A DNA stretch of 64,000 nt from Microbacterium sp. CGR2. Its GTDB lineage: Bacteria; Actinomycetota; Actinomycetes; Actinomycetales; Microbacteriaceae. Below the pieces are notes generated by a model that was not told the DNA's origin, did not search any database, and saw only the letters and a list, made by a program, of their open reading frames with translations. The first letter of the stretch is position 1; each line of letters begins with the position of its first letter. This document shows, piece after piece, positions 16,201 to 23,906 of this stretch. The DNA is taken from positions 310,001-374,000 of the forward strand of contig NZ_RBHX01000001.1 of assembly GCF_003626735.1 (NCBI RefSeq). Direction: 5' to 3'. The position numbers and the translations under genes were made by a program.

Positions 16201-17835
16201 GTGGGCCGCGTGGCGGCGATCGAAGACGCCGGACGCCTGCGCGATGCGCTCGGCGCGGCCCTCCCGACCGGCATCCCCGTGGCTTTCCTCGAACCTCTGG
16301 CCGACCCGCTCGGCGACATCGTGGCCCGCCACGCGCGCACCCACGGACCCTTCACGACGGATGCCGTCGCCACCCGCTTCGGCATCGGCGCGGCCGTCGC
16401 CCGACACACCCTGCAACGTCTCGAGAATGCCGGCCGCCTCACCAGCGGGTACTTCCTGCCGGAAGCGACCGGTCCTTCGACGGGCACCGGCGCGCACGAG
16501 AACATCGAGTGGTGCGACACCGAGGTCCTGCGGCGCCTCCGTATGCGCTCGCTCGCAGCGATCCGGGGCTCGGTCGAACCCGTTTCCCCCGAGGCGTACG
16601 CGCGGTTCGTGCCCGACTGGCAGCATCTGGGCAGGCCTCTGGAGGGCCTCGACGGTGTGATGACCGTGATCGAGCAGTTCGCGGGCGTGCCGATTCCCGC
16701 GAGTGCCTGGGAATCACTGGTCCTTCCCTCCCGAGTGCGCGACTACACCCCGGAGATGCTCGACGAACTGACGACCGCCGGCGAAGTGATCTGGTCGGGG
16801 CATGGCACCCTTCCCGGGCGCGACGGCTGGGTCTCGATGCACCCCGCCGACCTCGCCCCGTTTACCCTTCCGGAGCCCGACCCCGAGGTCGCGAGCGACT
16901 CCCTGGAGGCACGCCTGCGCAGTGCGCTCCAGGCCGGCGGCGCATACTTCGCCAGCCAGTTGAAGGAGATGGCCACGGCCGACAACGAGCAGTCCGTCCT
17001 GGAGGCCCTGTGGTCGCTGACGTGGTCGGGCCACGTCACCAATGACACGTTCGCACCCATCCGGTCTCTGCTCGCCGGCGGCTCCCAAGCCCACAAGGTC
17101 ACCCGGCGCGCTCCCCGTGCACGCACCTACCGGGGCATGTCACTCACGCGCACCGCACCACGGCCGACGTCGATCGGCGGGCGCTGGTCGCTCCTCCCGA
17201 CGGCTGAGAGCGATGCCGCCCGCCGCGCGACCGTCACCGCCGGGCTTCTCCTCGACCGCTACGGAGTCGTGACCCGTGGCGCCGTGCAGTCCGAAGGCAT
17301 CCCCGGCGGATTCGCGCAGGCGTACCGGGTGCTCGCGGGATTCGAGGAAGCGGGGCACTGCCGCCGTGGGTATGTGATCGAAAGGCTCGGAGCGGCGCAG
17401 TTCGCCGCATCGGCGACCGTGGATCGCCTGCGGACATACGCCGGGCTGGCCGACCCCCCGCCACGGAATGCCGTCACCCTGGCCGCCACAGACCCGGCCA
17501 ACCCCTACGGTGCCGCGCTCGGCTGGCCCAAACGCGACGACGTGTCGCATCGTCCCGGCCGTAAAGCCGGTGGCCTCGTGGTGCTGGTCGACGGCGCACT
17601 GGTGCTCTACCTCGAACGCGGCGGACGCACCGTGCTGTCGTTCAGCGACGACACCGATGTGCTGCGCGCCGCGGCATCCGATCTCGCGGGGACCGCCCGC
17701 GCCCGCCGGCTCGACACGCTCACGGTCGAGAAGATCAACGGCGAGGGTGTGTACGGGACCGAACTGGCGATCGCCTTGCAGGAGGCCGGCTTCGTCGTCA
17801 CCCCGCGCGGCTACACCCTGCGCAAGGCCGTGTGA
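13231..17835 (+). CDS. lhr: ATP-dependent helicase Lhr
   Basis: A 1534-residue superfamily 2 DNA helicase, the length of full Lhr proteins of actinobacteria and some gammaproteobacteria. Motif I is APTGSGKTLSAFLW (about residue 47), motif II is DEVH, motif III is LSATVRP, motif VI is QRVGRAGHQ. The Lhr core of RecA domains, winged helix and the Lhr-specific beta-barrel is followed by a C-terminal region of about 650 residues (Lhr-CTD) that has HTH-like repeats. It is thought to act in DNA repair. CAAGAT ends 6 nt before the ATG, and GGAGGG directly abuts the ATG, too close to serve as Shine-Dalgarno. Confidence 0.95.
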   Translation: MSDVLERFTPATHDWFQGAFPAPTPAQIGAWDAISAGKHALVVAPTGSGKTLSAFLWAIDSVFRERIEHADAAPQKDRSRTRILYISPLKALGVDVERNLRSPLIGIGQSARRLGLPAPSVTVGVRSGDTTSSDRRKLVSDPPDILITTPESLYLMLTSRAGETLRDVHTVIIDEVHAVAATKRGAHLALSLERLDALRRSHGTEAAAQRIGLSATVRPIDEVARFLGGSAPVEIVAPPASKTFELGVIVPMDDMTNPPPPPGTSSDASGGDAEYTEVTGSVWPHVEEAIVDRILQNNSTIVFANSRRLAERLTGRLNEIYSERIGVPVPEASVPAQMMAQAGATAGADPVLAKAHHGSVSKEQRAQVEEELKSGILRCVVATSSLELGIDMGAVDLVIQVEAPPSAASGLQRVGRAGHQVGEISRAALFPKHRGDVLHTAIVTERMLQGKIEAIQVPRNPLDILAQQTVAASALGAISVEEWFETVRRSAPFQSLPRSAYEATLDLLAGRFPSDEFAELRPRLVWDRDAGTLTGRPGAQRIAVTSGGTIPDRGLFGVFVAGETTGARVGELDEEMVYESRVGDVFTLGTTSWRIAEITHDRVNVIPAYGQPGKVPFWHGDGIGRPFELGEALGRFSREVSAATPEKAAQRLIDAGLDEQARANLMAHLTEQREATGTLPTDRTLTVERGRDEVGDWRVILHSPYGMKVHAPWALAINARVRERLGVEGSAVASDDGIIVRIPDAEAEPPGAELFVFDPEELEHLVTQEVGGSALFASRFRECAARALLMPRMNPNKRTPLWQQRQRSAQLLEVARRHPTFPVILETLREVLQDVYDLPSLRRLATSIADRRIRLVETQPGQPSPYARDLLFGYVGAFMYEGDSPLAERRAAALSVDPALLGELLGTVELRELLDPEVIAQFEREAQRLDPERRARGIEGVADLLRLLGPLDADEVTARLDPDTVGESTAADLLDDLITARRAIRVTISGVGRVAAIEDAGRLRDALGAALPTGIPVAFLEPLADPLGDIVARHARTHGPFTTDAVATRFGIGAAVARHTLQRLENAGRLTSGYFLPEATGPSTGTGAHENIEWCDTEVLRRLRMRSLAAIRGSVEPVSPEAYARFVPDWQHLGRPLEGLDGVMTVIEQFAGVPIPASAWESLVLPSRVRDYTPEMLDELTTAGEVIWSGHGTLPGRDGWVSMHPADLAPFTLPEPDPEVASDSLEARLRSALQAGGAYFASQLKEMATADNEQSVLEALWSLTWSGHVTNDTFAPIRSLLAGGSQAHKVTRRAPRARTYRGMSLTRTAPRPTSIGGRWSLLPTAESDAARRATVTAGLLLDRYGVVTRGAVQSEGIPGGFAQAYRVLAGFEEAGHCRRGYVIERLGAAQFAASATVDRLRTYAGLADPPPRNAVTLAATDPANPYGAALGWPKRDDVSHRPGRKAGGLVVLVDGALVLYLERGGRTVLSFSDDTDVLRAAASDLAGTARARRLDTLTVEKINGEGVYGTELAIALQEAGFVVTPRGYTLRKAV

Positions 17836-17858
17836 CGCGGGATACCACTGCTCACGCC

Positions 17859-17864
17859 TACGCT
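17859..17864 (+). promoter_or_regulatory. -10 hexamer TACGCT of the EI24 gene
   Basis: TACGCT ends 7 nt before the ATG at 17872, suggesting leaderless transcription only 37 nt after the lhr stop. Confidence 0.45.
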
Positions 17865-17871
17865 GGGAGCC

Positions 17872-18663
17872 ATGATCCGCGAGTTCAGCATCGGCGTCCG
17901 TACCCTGTTTCGCGGATTCGGGCTGTGGCGCACTCGCCCCGGGCTGATGAACCTCGGCCTGATCCCCGCCGTCATCACCGTCATCCTGCTCGCGGCCCTG
18001 CTGCTTCCGTTGATCCTCAACATGGGGTCGATCACGACCTGGGTGACACCCTTCGCCCAAGGATGGACCGAACCGTGGCGGGGTCTGGTGCGCGGAGCGA
18101 TCGGCTTCGTGATCATCGTCGCGGCGCTCGCGCTTTCCAGCGCGACATTCACCGCCCTGACCCTCACCATCGGCGACCCGTTCTACGAGCGCATCTGGCG
18201 TGCGGTCGAGGTCGACCTCGGTGAGGCCCCACCCGCCGAAGGCGGCAGCTTCTGGACGACTCTCGGCGAGGGACTGCGACTCATCCTGCTGGGTATCCTG
18301 ATCGCGATCACGGTGCTTCTCTGCGGCCTCATACCGGCGATCGGTGGCATCCTCGGGCCGGTCACCGGCGTGATCCTCACCGGCAGACTCCTCGCAAGGG
18401 AGCTCACCGGGAGGGCATTCGACGCACGTGACCTCTCGCCCGCCGCCCGGGCCTCGCTGTTCTCCGGCAGTCGGGCCCGAGTGCTCGGTTTCGGGGTCGC
18501 GACGCAGCTCTGCTTCCTCATCCCGGGCGGCGCTGTCCTGGTCATGCCGGCCGCCGTCGCGGGGAGCACCATGCTGGCCCGCGACATGCTCACGCGCCGC
18601 GCGCCGACACCGTCGACACCGCCACCTCCCTCGCCGCCTTCCCCCGGCACTGGAGGACACTGA
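17872..18663 (+). CDS. EI24/CysZ-like membrane protein
   Basis: A 263-residue integral membrane protein with about four to six hydrophobic segments. The N-terminal GVRTLFRGFGLWRTRPGLM and the following LIPAVITVILLAAL fit the EI24 domain family (PF07264), which includes the sulfate carrier CysZ. There are no sulfur-assimilation genes nearby, so the substrate is open. The Pro/Ser-rich tail ends in a TGATG junction with the glycosylase gene, which implies translational coupling. Confidence 0.8.
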   Translation: MIREFSIGVRTLFRGFGLWRTRPGLMNLGLIPAVITVILLAALLLPLILNMGSITTWVTPFAQGWTEPWRGLVRGAIGFVIIVAALALSSATFTALTLTIGDPFYERIWRAVEVDLGEAPPAEGGSFWTTLGEGLRLILLGILIAITVLLCGLIPAIGGILGPVTGVILTGRLLARELTGRAFDARDLSPAARASLFSGSRARVLGFGVATQLCFLIPGGAVLVMPAAVAGSTMLARDMLTRRAPTPSTPPPPSPPSPGTGGH

Positions 18664-19436
18664 TGCCCGAAGGCGATACCGTCTTCCGCACGGCGCAGCG
18701 CCTGAACGACGCACTTGCCGGCGGCGAGGTCACGCGTTTCGATCTGCGTGTCCCCCGGTTCGCGGCGCTCGATCTGACCGGCCAACCCGTCCACGGCGCC
18801 GCGTCGCGCGGAAAACACCTGCTGCTTCGCATAGGCGACAGCACGGTGCATTCGCATCTGCGCATGGACGGCGCATGGTTCCTCTACCGCCCTGGCGAGA
18901 AGTGGCGGCATCCGGCATTCAAGGTGCGCGCGATCGTCGGGACGGCCGAGCGTGAAGCCGTCGGCGTCGACATCGCCGAGGTCGAAGTGGTGCCGACCCG
19001 CGACGAAGACCAGCTCGTCGGATATCTCGGCCCCGACCCCCTCGCACCGGACTGGGACATGGCCGAAGCGATCCGTCGTCTCAGCGGCGATACGCGCAGC
19101 ATCCACGTCGCCCTCCTCGATCAGCGAAATGTCGCCGGCTTCGGCAACGAATACGCTGCTGAACTGCTGTTCCTGCGCGGGATCCTCCCGACCACACCGA
19201 CTCCTGAGGTCGACATCGCCGCCCTTCTCGAGCTCGGGGTACGAACCATCAGAGCCAATCGAGATCGCTCTCGGCGCACGTTCACCGGCATCAATCGTCC
19301 GGGTCACGCCGCGTGGGTATACGGTCGGGCCGGTCAACCCTGCCGACGCTGCGGAACAAGAGTCCTCCGGGGGGAACTCGGCGCCGATCCGACCCGTGAA
19401 CGCCTCACTTTCTGGTGCCCGTTCTGTCAGCGATGA
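18663..19436 (+). CDS. Fpg/Nei-family DNA glycosylase
   Basis: A 257-residue base-excision repair enzyme. After Met removal the N-terminus is PEGDTVFR, which gives the catalytic Pro1 and Glu2 of the family; the PEGDTV form is typical of Nei2-type endonuclease VIII of actinobacteria. The helix-two-turn-helix holds NVAGFGNEYAAELLF, and a C-terminal zinc finger has two Cys pairs, CRRC and CPFC. It removes oxidised pyrimidines and has AP-lyase activity in characterised relatives. It overlaps the EI24 gene stop (TGATG). Confidence 0.92.
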   Translation: MPEGDTVFRTAQRLNDALAGGEVTRFDLRVPRFAALDLTGQPVHGAASRGKHLLLRIGDSTVHSHLRMDGAWFLYRPGEKWRHPAFKVRAIVGTAEREAVGVDIAEVEVVPTRDEDQLVGYLGPDPLAPDWDMAEAIRRLSGDTRSIHVALLDQRNVAGFGNEYAAELLFLRGILPTTPTPEVDIAALLELGVRTIRANRDRSRRTFTGINRPGHAAWVYGRAGQPCRRCGTRVLRGELGADPTRERLTFWCPFCQR

Positions 19437-19488
19437 CGATCATCCATCCGCGGGAATGAATCCGCGGCAGGCGTGGTTGTTGATATAT

Positions 19489-19502
19489 CCGGAGAACTCC
19501 GG
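19489..19502. promoter_or_regulatory. Palindrome CCGGAGAACTCCGG before the hexapeptide gene
   Basis: A perfect 6-bp inverted repeat with a 2-nt centre, just after an AT-rich TATATC (19484-19489) that may be a -10. It lies over the likely transcription start, so it could be an operator. Confidence 0.35.
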
Positions 19503-19517
19503 AACACGGGAGGAAAC

Positions 19518-19925
19518 GTGGGCAAGAACTACGTCGACATCGAGAACGACCAGGGCGCGACGCTGCGGTATCGCAAGCACGCCAATGGCCGCGGTCTCGT
19601 CGCGCACGGCGCGAAGGTGCATCCGAAGGCACACATCGAAGCGGGCGCGTACATCGAACCAGGAGCACGCATCGGCGCCGGGGCGACGATCGCGCGTGGA
19701 GCATGGGTGGAACCGGATGCCGTGATCGGCGAAGGCGCGCACATCGACGCACACGCGCACATCGGCCAAGGTGCCGCAGTGGGCGACAACGCGCACGTCG
19801 GTGTCCGCACCGAGGTGGGAGCAGGCGCACGGATCGTACGCGGTGCACGAATCGGAGACGACGAGACCGTCGCCGCCGGGCTCACCGTCGCGACGAACCC
19901 GAAGGGTCTGTGGCTCGCGGCCTGA
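19518..19925 (+). CDS. Hexapeptide-repeat (left-handed beta-helix) protein
   Basis: A 135-residue protein made mostly of imperfect hexapeptide repeats ([AVI]-G-x4), such as AHIEAGAYIEPGARIGAGAT and IGEGAHIDAHAHIGQGAAVG. This is the left-handed parallel beta-helix of acyl- and carbonic-anhydrase-like transferases. No acceptor-binding or extra catalytic domain is attached, so it may be a small acyltransferase-like or structural protein. The GTG at 19518 is chosen for its strong Shine-Dalgarno (GGGAGGAAAC); the longer frame lacks one. Confidence 0.8.
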   Translation: MGKNYVDIENDQGATLRYRKHANGRGLVAHGAKVHPKAHIEAGAYIEPGARIGAGATIARGAWVEPDAVIGEGAHIDAHAHIGQGAAVGDNAHVGVRTEVGAGARIVRGARIGDDETVAAGLTVATNPKGLWLAA

Positions 19926-19947
19926 GCCGGCAGCTGCGGCTGGTCGC

Positions 19948-20607
19948 TTACAGGAGGCGGCGTTCCGACGCCCAGACGGTGAGTTCGTGCCGGGAAGACA
20001 GCTGAAGCTTGCGCAGCACGGATGACACGTGCGTCTCGACCGTCTTGATCGAGATGAACAGCTCGGACGCGACCTCTTTGTAGGCATACCCGCGAGCGAT
20101 GAGCCGCATGACCTCCTGCTCGCGCGCGGACAGACGGTCGAGTTCGTCGTTCGCCGTGGCGATCTCTCCTGCGACAGCGCCGAAGGCATCGAGCACGAAG
20201 CCGGCGAGACGCGGTGAGAACACCGCGTCTCCGCCGGTGACCGCGTGCACGGCGCGGCTCACTTCACCTCCGGACGACCCTTTCGTGATGTACCCGCGCG
20301 CGCCCGCCCGGATCACCCGGACGACATCGGCGGCTGCATCCGACACGCTCAACGCGAGAAAGCGGGATGCCGTCGGCGCCGAGCCGCGGATGACGGCTTC
20401 GCCGCCGGTGGAATCCTCTCCCGCCCCGCCCGGCAGGTGCACGTCGAGCAGGACGACGTCGGGATGCGCCTCGGCGATCACAGCGATCGCGGAGGGCACG
20501 TCGGCCGCCTCACCGACGACCTCGATGCTCGTCTCCAGGTCGGCACGGAGGCCTGCGCGGAAGATCGAATGGTCGTCGACGATCACGACGCGGATGCTGT
20601 CAGCCAC
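19948..20607 (-). CDS. LuxR/NarL-type response regulator
   Basis: A 219-residue regulator. The receiver domain has the acidic pair in VIVDDHS (residues 11-12), the phospho-acceptor Asp55 in VVLLDVHLPG, and a conserved Lys in YITKGSSG. The C-terminal LuxR helix-turn-helix is LSAREQEVMRLIARGYAYKE. The GTG start at 20607 overlaps the end of the histidine kinase gene by 8 nt, so the two are translationally coupled. Its targets are probably the divergent PspC gene and its own operon. Confidence 0.93.
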   Translation of the reverse strand: MADSIRVVIVDDHSIFRAGLRADLETSIEVVGEAADVPSAIAVIAEAHPDVVLLDVHLPGGAGEDSTGGEAVIRGSAPTASRFLALSVSDAAADVVRVIRAGARGYITKGSSGGEVSRAVHAVTGGDAVFSPRLAGFVLDAFGAVAGEIATANDELDRLSAREQEVMRLIARGYAYKEVASELFISIKTVETHVSSVLRKLQLSSRHELTVWASERRLL

Positions 20608-21817
20608 GGCTCTCCCGTTCCTGGAAGGTGCTCGTGGTGATGTGCAGATGCACCTCGGTGCCGTTCGCCTCACTGCGAACGGTCCCCGAGCCTCCGGCCC
20701 GTCGCATGCGCCCGACGATGGATTCCCGCACGCCGAGGCGGTCGCCCGGGACATCGTCGAGTCGGAACCCCGCGCCGCGGTCGCGGACGAAGACATCCAC
20801 ACCCGTGGCGCTCCCTTCGATGTACACCGAGATCTCGCCGCCGGCGTGACGTGCGGCGTTCAGCATCGCCTCTCTGGCTGCGGCGGCCAGCTCCCCGCTC
20901 GCCCGTTCGGCGGAGAGCCCGGCGGAGACCACGTCGATCCGCACCGGGTAGTCGAGTTCCAAGCCACCTGCGTAGTCGCGGAGATCCGTCGCGAGGTCGC
21001 TGTCTGCCGGAGCATCGCCGTCGTACAGCCACGCGCGGAGCTCCCGCTCCTGCGCTCGCGCCAGCCGCGCCGCCTCACTGGACGCCCCCGCTCTGTTCTG
21101 GATCAGCGCGAGGGTCTGCAGCACGGAGTCGTGCAGGTGCGCGGCCATCTCGCTGCGCTGCTCCTCGCGGATGCGACGCACGCGCTCACCCGCGAGGTCA
21201 CGCCACCGCGGGATCATCGTCGACAGGATGACGGCGAGGAGACCCGCGAGCGGAACCAGCACGAGGGCGACCCCGACGCTCGCGCCCGGGCGCGCCAGCA
21301 GGAGAGCGAACATCAGCCCCAGGAGCGCAGTCGCAAGGACCCGCACCGTCATGGTGTGCCGTGGCCCTCGAGCGGTGTCGGTGCTGTCGATGAGGGTGGC
21401 CCAGAGACCGGCACCGGTCGCGAACGCGACGGTGCCGCCCACGACCACGGCGGCGGCATCCGAGGGGATCGTCCCGCTCAGCCAGTCGGTGCCCCCGCGC
21501 CAGAACAGCACGAGGAGCGTGCCGACGACGGCCGGGACGAGCAGCAGCCAGGCCACCGGCATCCGTCTGGTCGGGCTGGCATCCCCGTCCTCCCATGAAG
21601 TGAACATCCAGCACCAGGTGTAGAGCAGGATGCCGGCTCCCCCGCACAGCGCGAGGCCGATGAAGAGCGCCCGCACCATCCACACCCGAGCGCCCAGATG
21701 ACGCGCGAGCCCGGCGCTCACACCCGACACCAGACATTCCCGGTCACGGGTCAGCGGCGGGCGCGGCGGGGCGGCCACACGAACAGGTCGCACCGAGACG
21801 CGGGCCGAAGAGGACAT
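20600..21817 (-). CDS. PspC-domain sensor histidine kinase
   Basis: A 405-residue membrane kinase. Residues 25-80 form a PspC domain (ECLVSGVSAGLARHLG), followed by about five further transmembrane segments, then a HisKA_3 dimerisation domain with the phospho-acceptor His229 in AAHLHDSVLQT. The ATPase domain has AAREAMLNAARHA (N box) and RDRGAGFRLDD with LGVRESIVGRM (G boxes). This is the NarL/LiaS-type kinase class used for envelope stress. The ATG at 21817 is preferred over a TTG 12 nt upstream. It is divergent from a second PspC gene. Confidence 0.92.
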   Translation of the reverse strand: MSSSARVSVRPVRVAAPPRPPLTRDRECLVSGVSAGLARHLGARVWMVRALFIGLALCGGAGILLYTWCWMFTSWEDGDASPTRRMPVAWLLLVPAVVGTLLVLFWRGGTDWLSGTIPSDAAAVVVGGTVAFATGAGLWATLIDSTDTARGPRHTMTVRVLATALLGLMFALLLARPGASVGVALVLVPLAGLLAVILSTMIPRWRDLAGERVRRIREEQRSEMAAHLHDSVLQTLALIQNRAGASSEAARLARAQERELRAWLYDGDAPADSDLATDLRDYAGGLELDYPVRIDVVSAGLSAERASGELAAAAREAMLNAARHAGGEISVYIEGSATGVDVFVRDRGAGFRLDDVPGDRLGVRESIVGRMRRAGGSGTVRSEANGTEVHLHITTSTFQERESRG

Positions 21818-21930
21818 GTCGCCATCCAACCATCCACTGCACGGGTTCGGGGTCCACCCCTGCGAGGATCAGGGGCCACTCAGGGGTTCACCCCATGGTC
21901 GCGCCCCGCGGATACCGTCAGGATCGAAGC

Positions 21931-23514
21931 ATGACGATCCCCACTGCGCCACCGCCTCCTGCCGACCGCGCCGACTCCGGCGTCGGCGCGCCGCCGACGC
22001 CCCCGTCGTCGGGTCGAGAGGTCCCGCAGGGCGCCGAGCGGTTCCTGCTGTGGGTGGCCGGCATCGGCGTGGCCCGCTCCGAAGGATGGCTGGGCGGCGT
22101 GGCGGCCGGTATCGCCGCGCGGCTGCGGATCGACCCGCTGATCGTCCGCGGGGTGCTCGTCGTCGCTGCTCTCTTCGGGCTGCCGGTGATCTTCCTCTAC
22201 GCACTGGCGTGGGCGCTGCTGCCCGACCTTGACGGGCGGGTGCACGCTCGCGACCTGCTGCAGCGGAACTACCAGCCGGTGCAACTCGGCATCCTTGGAA
22301 CGGCAGTCGTGGGACTCCTGCCGACCGCTCCCCTCACCGGCCGTCTCTTCGGCCTCGGCTACGACAGCTGGTCGGCGTTGTCGACGTTCGGCTGGATCGT
22401 CGGGCTCGTCATCGTCGGTGCCCTGCTCTTCCTGATCGTGCGTGCTGCGCGCCGCACCCCGGGTGCCTCTGCGCCTGATCTGCCGGTGGCTTCCGCAGAT
22501 CACGCGGCCCCGGGCGCGTCCGTCCCCCTCCGCGGTTCGGGTACCGCCGAGGGGGCGGACGCCACATTCGCGGCCGCGCCCGTCGCATCGGATGCCGCTT
22601 CCGACGCCGCTTCCGACGCCTCCGTGCCACCGTCTCCCCCTGCTCCGCTGCCGTCGGGAGTCCAGGACCCCGCCGACATCGCCGCATGGCGCGCGCAGCA
22701 CGCCGCCTGGAAGGAGCAGGATCAGGCCTGGCGGCGCGAACAGCAGGATGCCGAACGCGCCGTTCGCGACCGGTTGCGACAGGAACGCCATGCCGCCGCC
22801 GCCGTGTTCGCCGCAGAAGCCGCCGAGCGTCGGCGCATCCGCCGCGCATGCAACCCGCGCGCCGGCTTCGCCTTCGTCGCGGCAGTGATCGGACTGGCCA
22901 TCGTCGCGGGTGCCGGCATCGGGCTCTGGAGCGATGCGAGCACCGGCGTCGCCGCCGCCCTCGGTCTGCTCACTGCGGCCCTGGTGCTCTCGCTGGGGAT
23001 GATCGTCGCGGGCGCCTTCCGTCGGCGGAGCGGCTTCCTCGCCTTCGTGACGCTTCTCACGCTCGTGGGTGGGCTGGCAGCGGGAGCGGTCTCGTCGACT
23101 CAGGGCCTGACGCTCGGCTACGCCTCCGTCTCGAACAATGCCCCCGCGGACATCCGTCAGCCGTTCGGCGACCTGTACATCGCGCTGAATGCGCACGACG
23201 GAGCACCGAGACCGATCACCGTGGAGAAAGGCTCCGGCCCCACGCACATCTCGGTCGAATCCGGTGTGCAGCTCCAACTGCGGGCCACCTCGGCCACACC
23301 GACGACGGTCAGCTGGACTCGCATCGAGTGGCCGAGCCAGACCATCATCGACAGCGGTGTCTGGACACCAACCGAACGCCTCGGCGAATCGGTCGTCGTC
23401 GAGGCCGTCTCCTCGGAGCGCACGCCCACGACCACCGTGCAACCGGTGACCATCGAACAGAACAGCGGTGACATCTCCGTCATCATCATGGAACCAGCAG
23501 AGGACGAGCGATGA
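21931..23514 (+). CDS. PspC-domain membrane protein
   Basis: A 527-residue protein. A Pro-rich start is followed by a PspC domain at about residues 38-95 (SEGWLGGVAAGIAARLRIDP), membrane segments, an Ala/Pro-rich linker with a charged coiled-coil-like stretch, three more membrane segments, and a C-terminal extracellular domain of about 130 residues (SNNAPADIRQPFGDLYIAL onward) rich in beta strands, as in LiaF-like proteins. It likely belongs to the same envelope-stress module as the divergent kinase/regulator pair. CAGGAT ends 6 nt before the ATG. Confidence 0.85.
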   Translation: MTIPTAPPPPADRADSGVGAPPTPPSSGREVPQGAERFLLWVAGIGVARSEGWLGGVAAGIAARLRIDPLIVRGVLVVAALFGLPVIFLYALAWALLPDLDGRVHARDLLQRNYQPVQLGILGTAVVGLLPTAPLTGRLFGLGYDSWSALSTFGWIVGLVIVGALLFLIVRAARRTPGASAPDLPVASADHAAPGASVPLRGSGTAEGADATFAAAPVASDAASDAASDASVPPSPPAPLPSGVQDPADIAAWRAQHAAWKEQDQAWRREQQDAERAVRDRLRQERHAAAAVFAAEAAERRRIRRACNPRAGFAFVAAVIGLAIVAGAGIGLWSDASTGVAAALGLLTAALVLSLGMIVAGAFRRRSGFLAFVTLLTLVGGLAAGAVSSTQGLTLGYASVSNNAPADIRQPFGDLYIALNAHDGAPRPITVEKGSGPTHISVESGVQLQLRATSATPTTVSWTRIEWPSQTIIDSGVWTPTERLGESVVVEAVSSERTPTTTVQPVTIEQNSGDISVIIMEPAEDER

Positions 23515-23858
23515 GCACCCAGGAGACGACCACCGACACGATCACCGCGCCACGCACCCGGTGGGCCGCCATCATCTGGGGAGTCCTGTTCGCCGGCATC
23601 GCTGCGGGCTCCCTCTGGCTCATCGCCGACGACGACCGGCGCGCCGGGGTCACGGACTGGGTCACCACCCTCACGCCGGCGACCATCACCACGCTCGCGA
23701 TCCTGGGTGTCGGCGTGCTTCTGTTGGTGGCCGGAGCCGCCGGCCTCGTCCGTCGCGCTCAGCACCGCGCGCCCGCCGCCCCCGCGCCCGCCGTCCCCGC
23801 ACCCGCGCCCGCCCCCGGCGCCCCAGCGCCGACGCACAGCCCGTTCGCCGCGGAGTGA
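23511..23858 (+). CDS. Small two-helix membrane protein, hypothetical
   Basis: A 115-residue protein with two transmembrane segments (about 18-36 and 58-80) and an Ala/Pro tail rich in APAPAP repeats. The start overlaps the stop of the PspC gene by 4 nt (ATGA), so the two are co-translated and probably act together. No named family is recognised. Confidence 0.75.
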   Translation: MSTQETTTDTITAPRTRWAAIIWGVLFAGIAAGSLWLIADDDRRAGVTDWVTTLTPATITTLAILGVGVLLLVAGAAGLVRRAQHRAPAAPAPAVPAPAPAPGAPAPTHSPFAAE

Positions 23859-23893
23859 CCGCTCCCCCGAGGGCCGGCACCCGCCCGGCCGAG

Positions 23894-23899
23894 TAGCCT
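23894..23899 (+). promoter_or_regulatory. -10 hexamer TAGCCT
   Basis: TAGCCT ends 7 nt before the ATG at 23907, with no Shine-Dalgarno; a leaderless start is likely. Confidence 0.45.
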
Positions 23900-23906
23900 G
23901 GACCAC

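Noticed and set aside
14713-16626. A 637-aa minus-strand frame inside lhr
   Set aside because: Antisense shadow; lhr motifs and codon pattern are on the plus strand.
17140-18714. A 524-aa minus-strand frame across lhr and EI24
   Set aside because: Crosses two well-supported plus-strand genes and has low-complexity acidic/basic composition.
22229-23471. Several overlapping frames within the PspC gene region
   Set aside because: Alternative frames of an Ala/Pro-rich coding region; none shows a domain.
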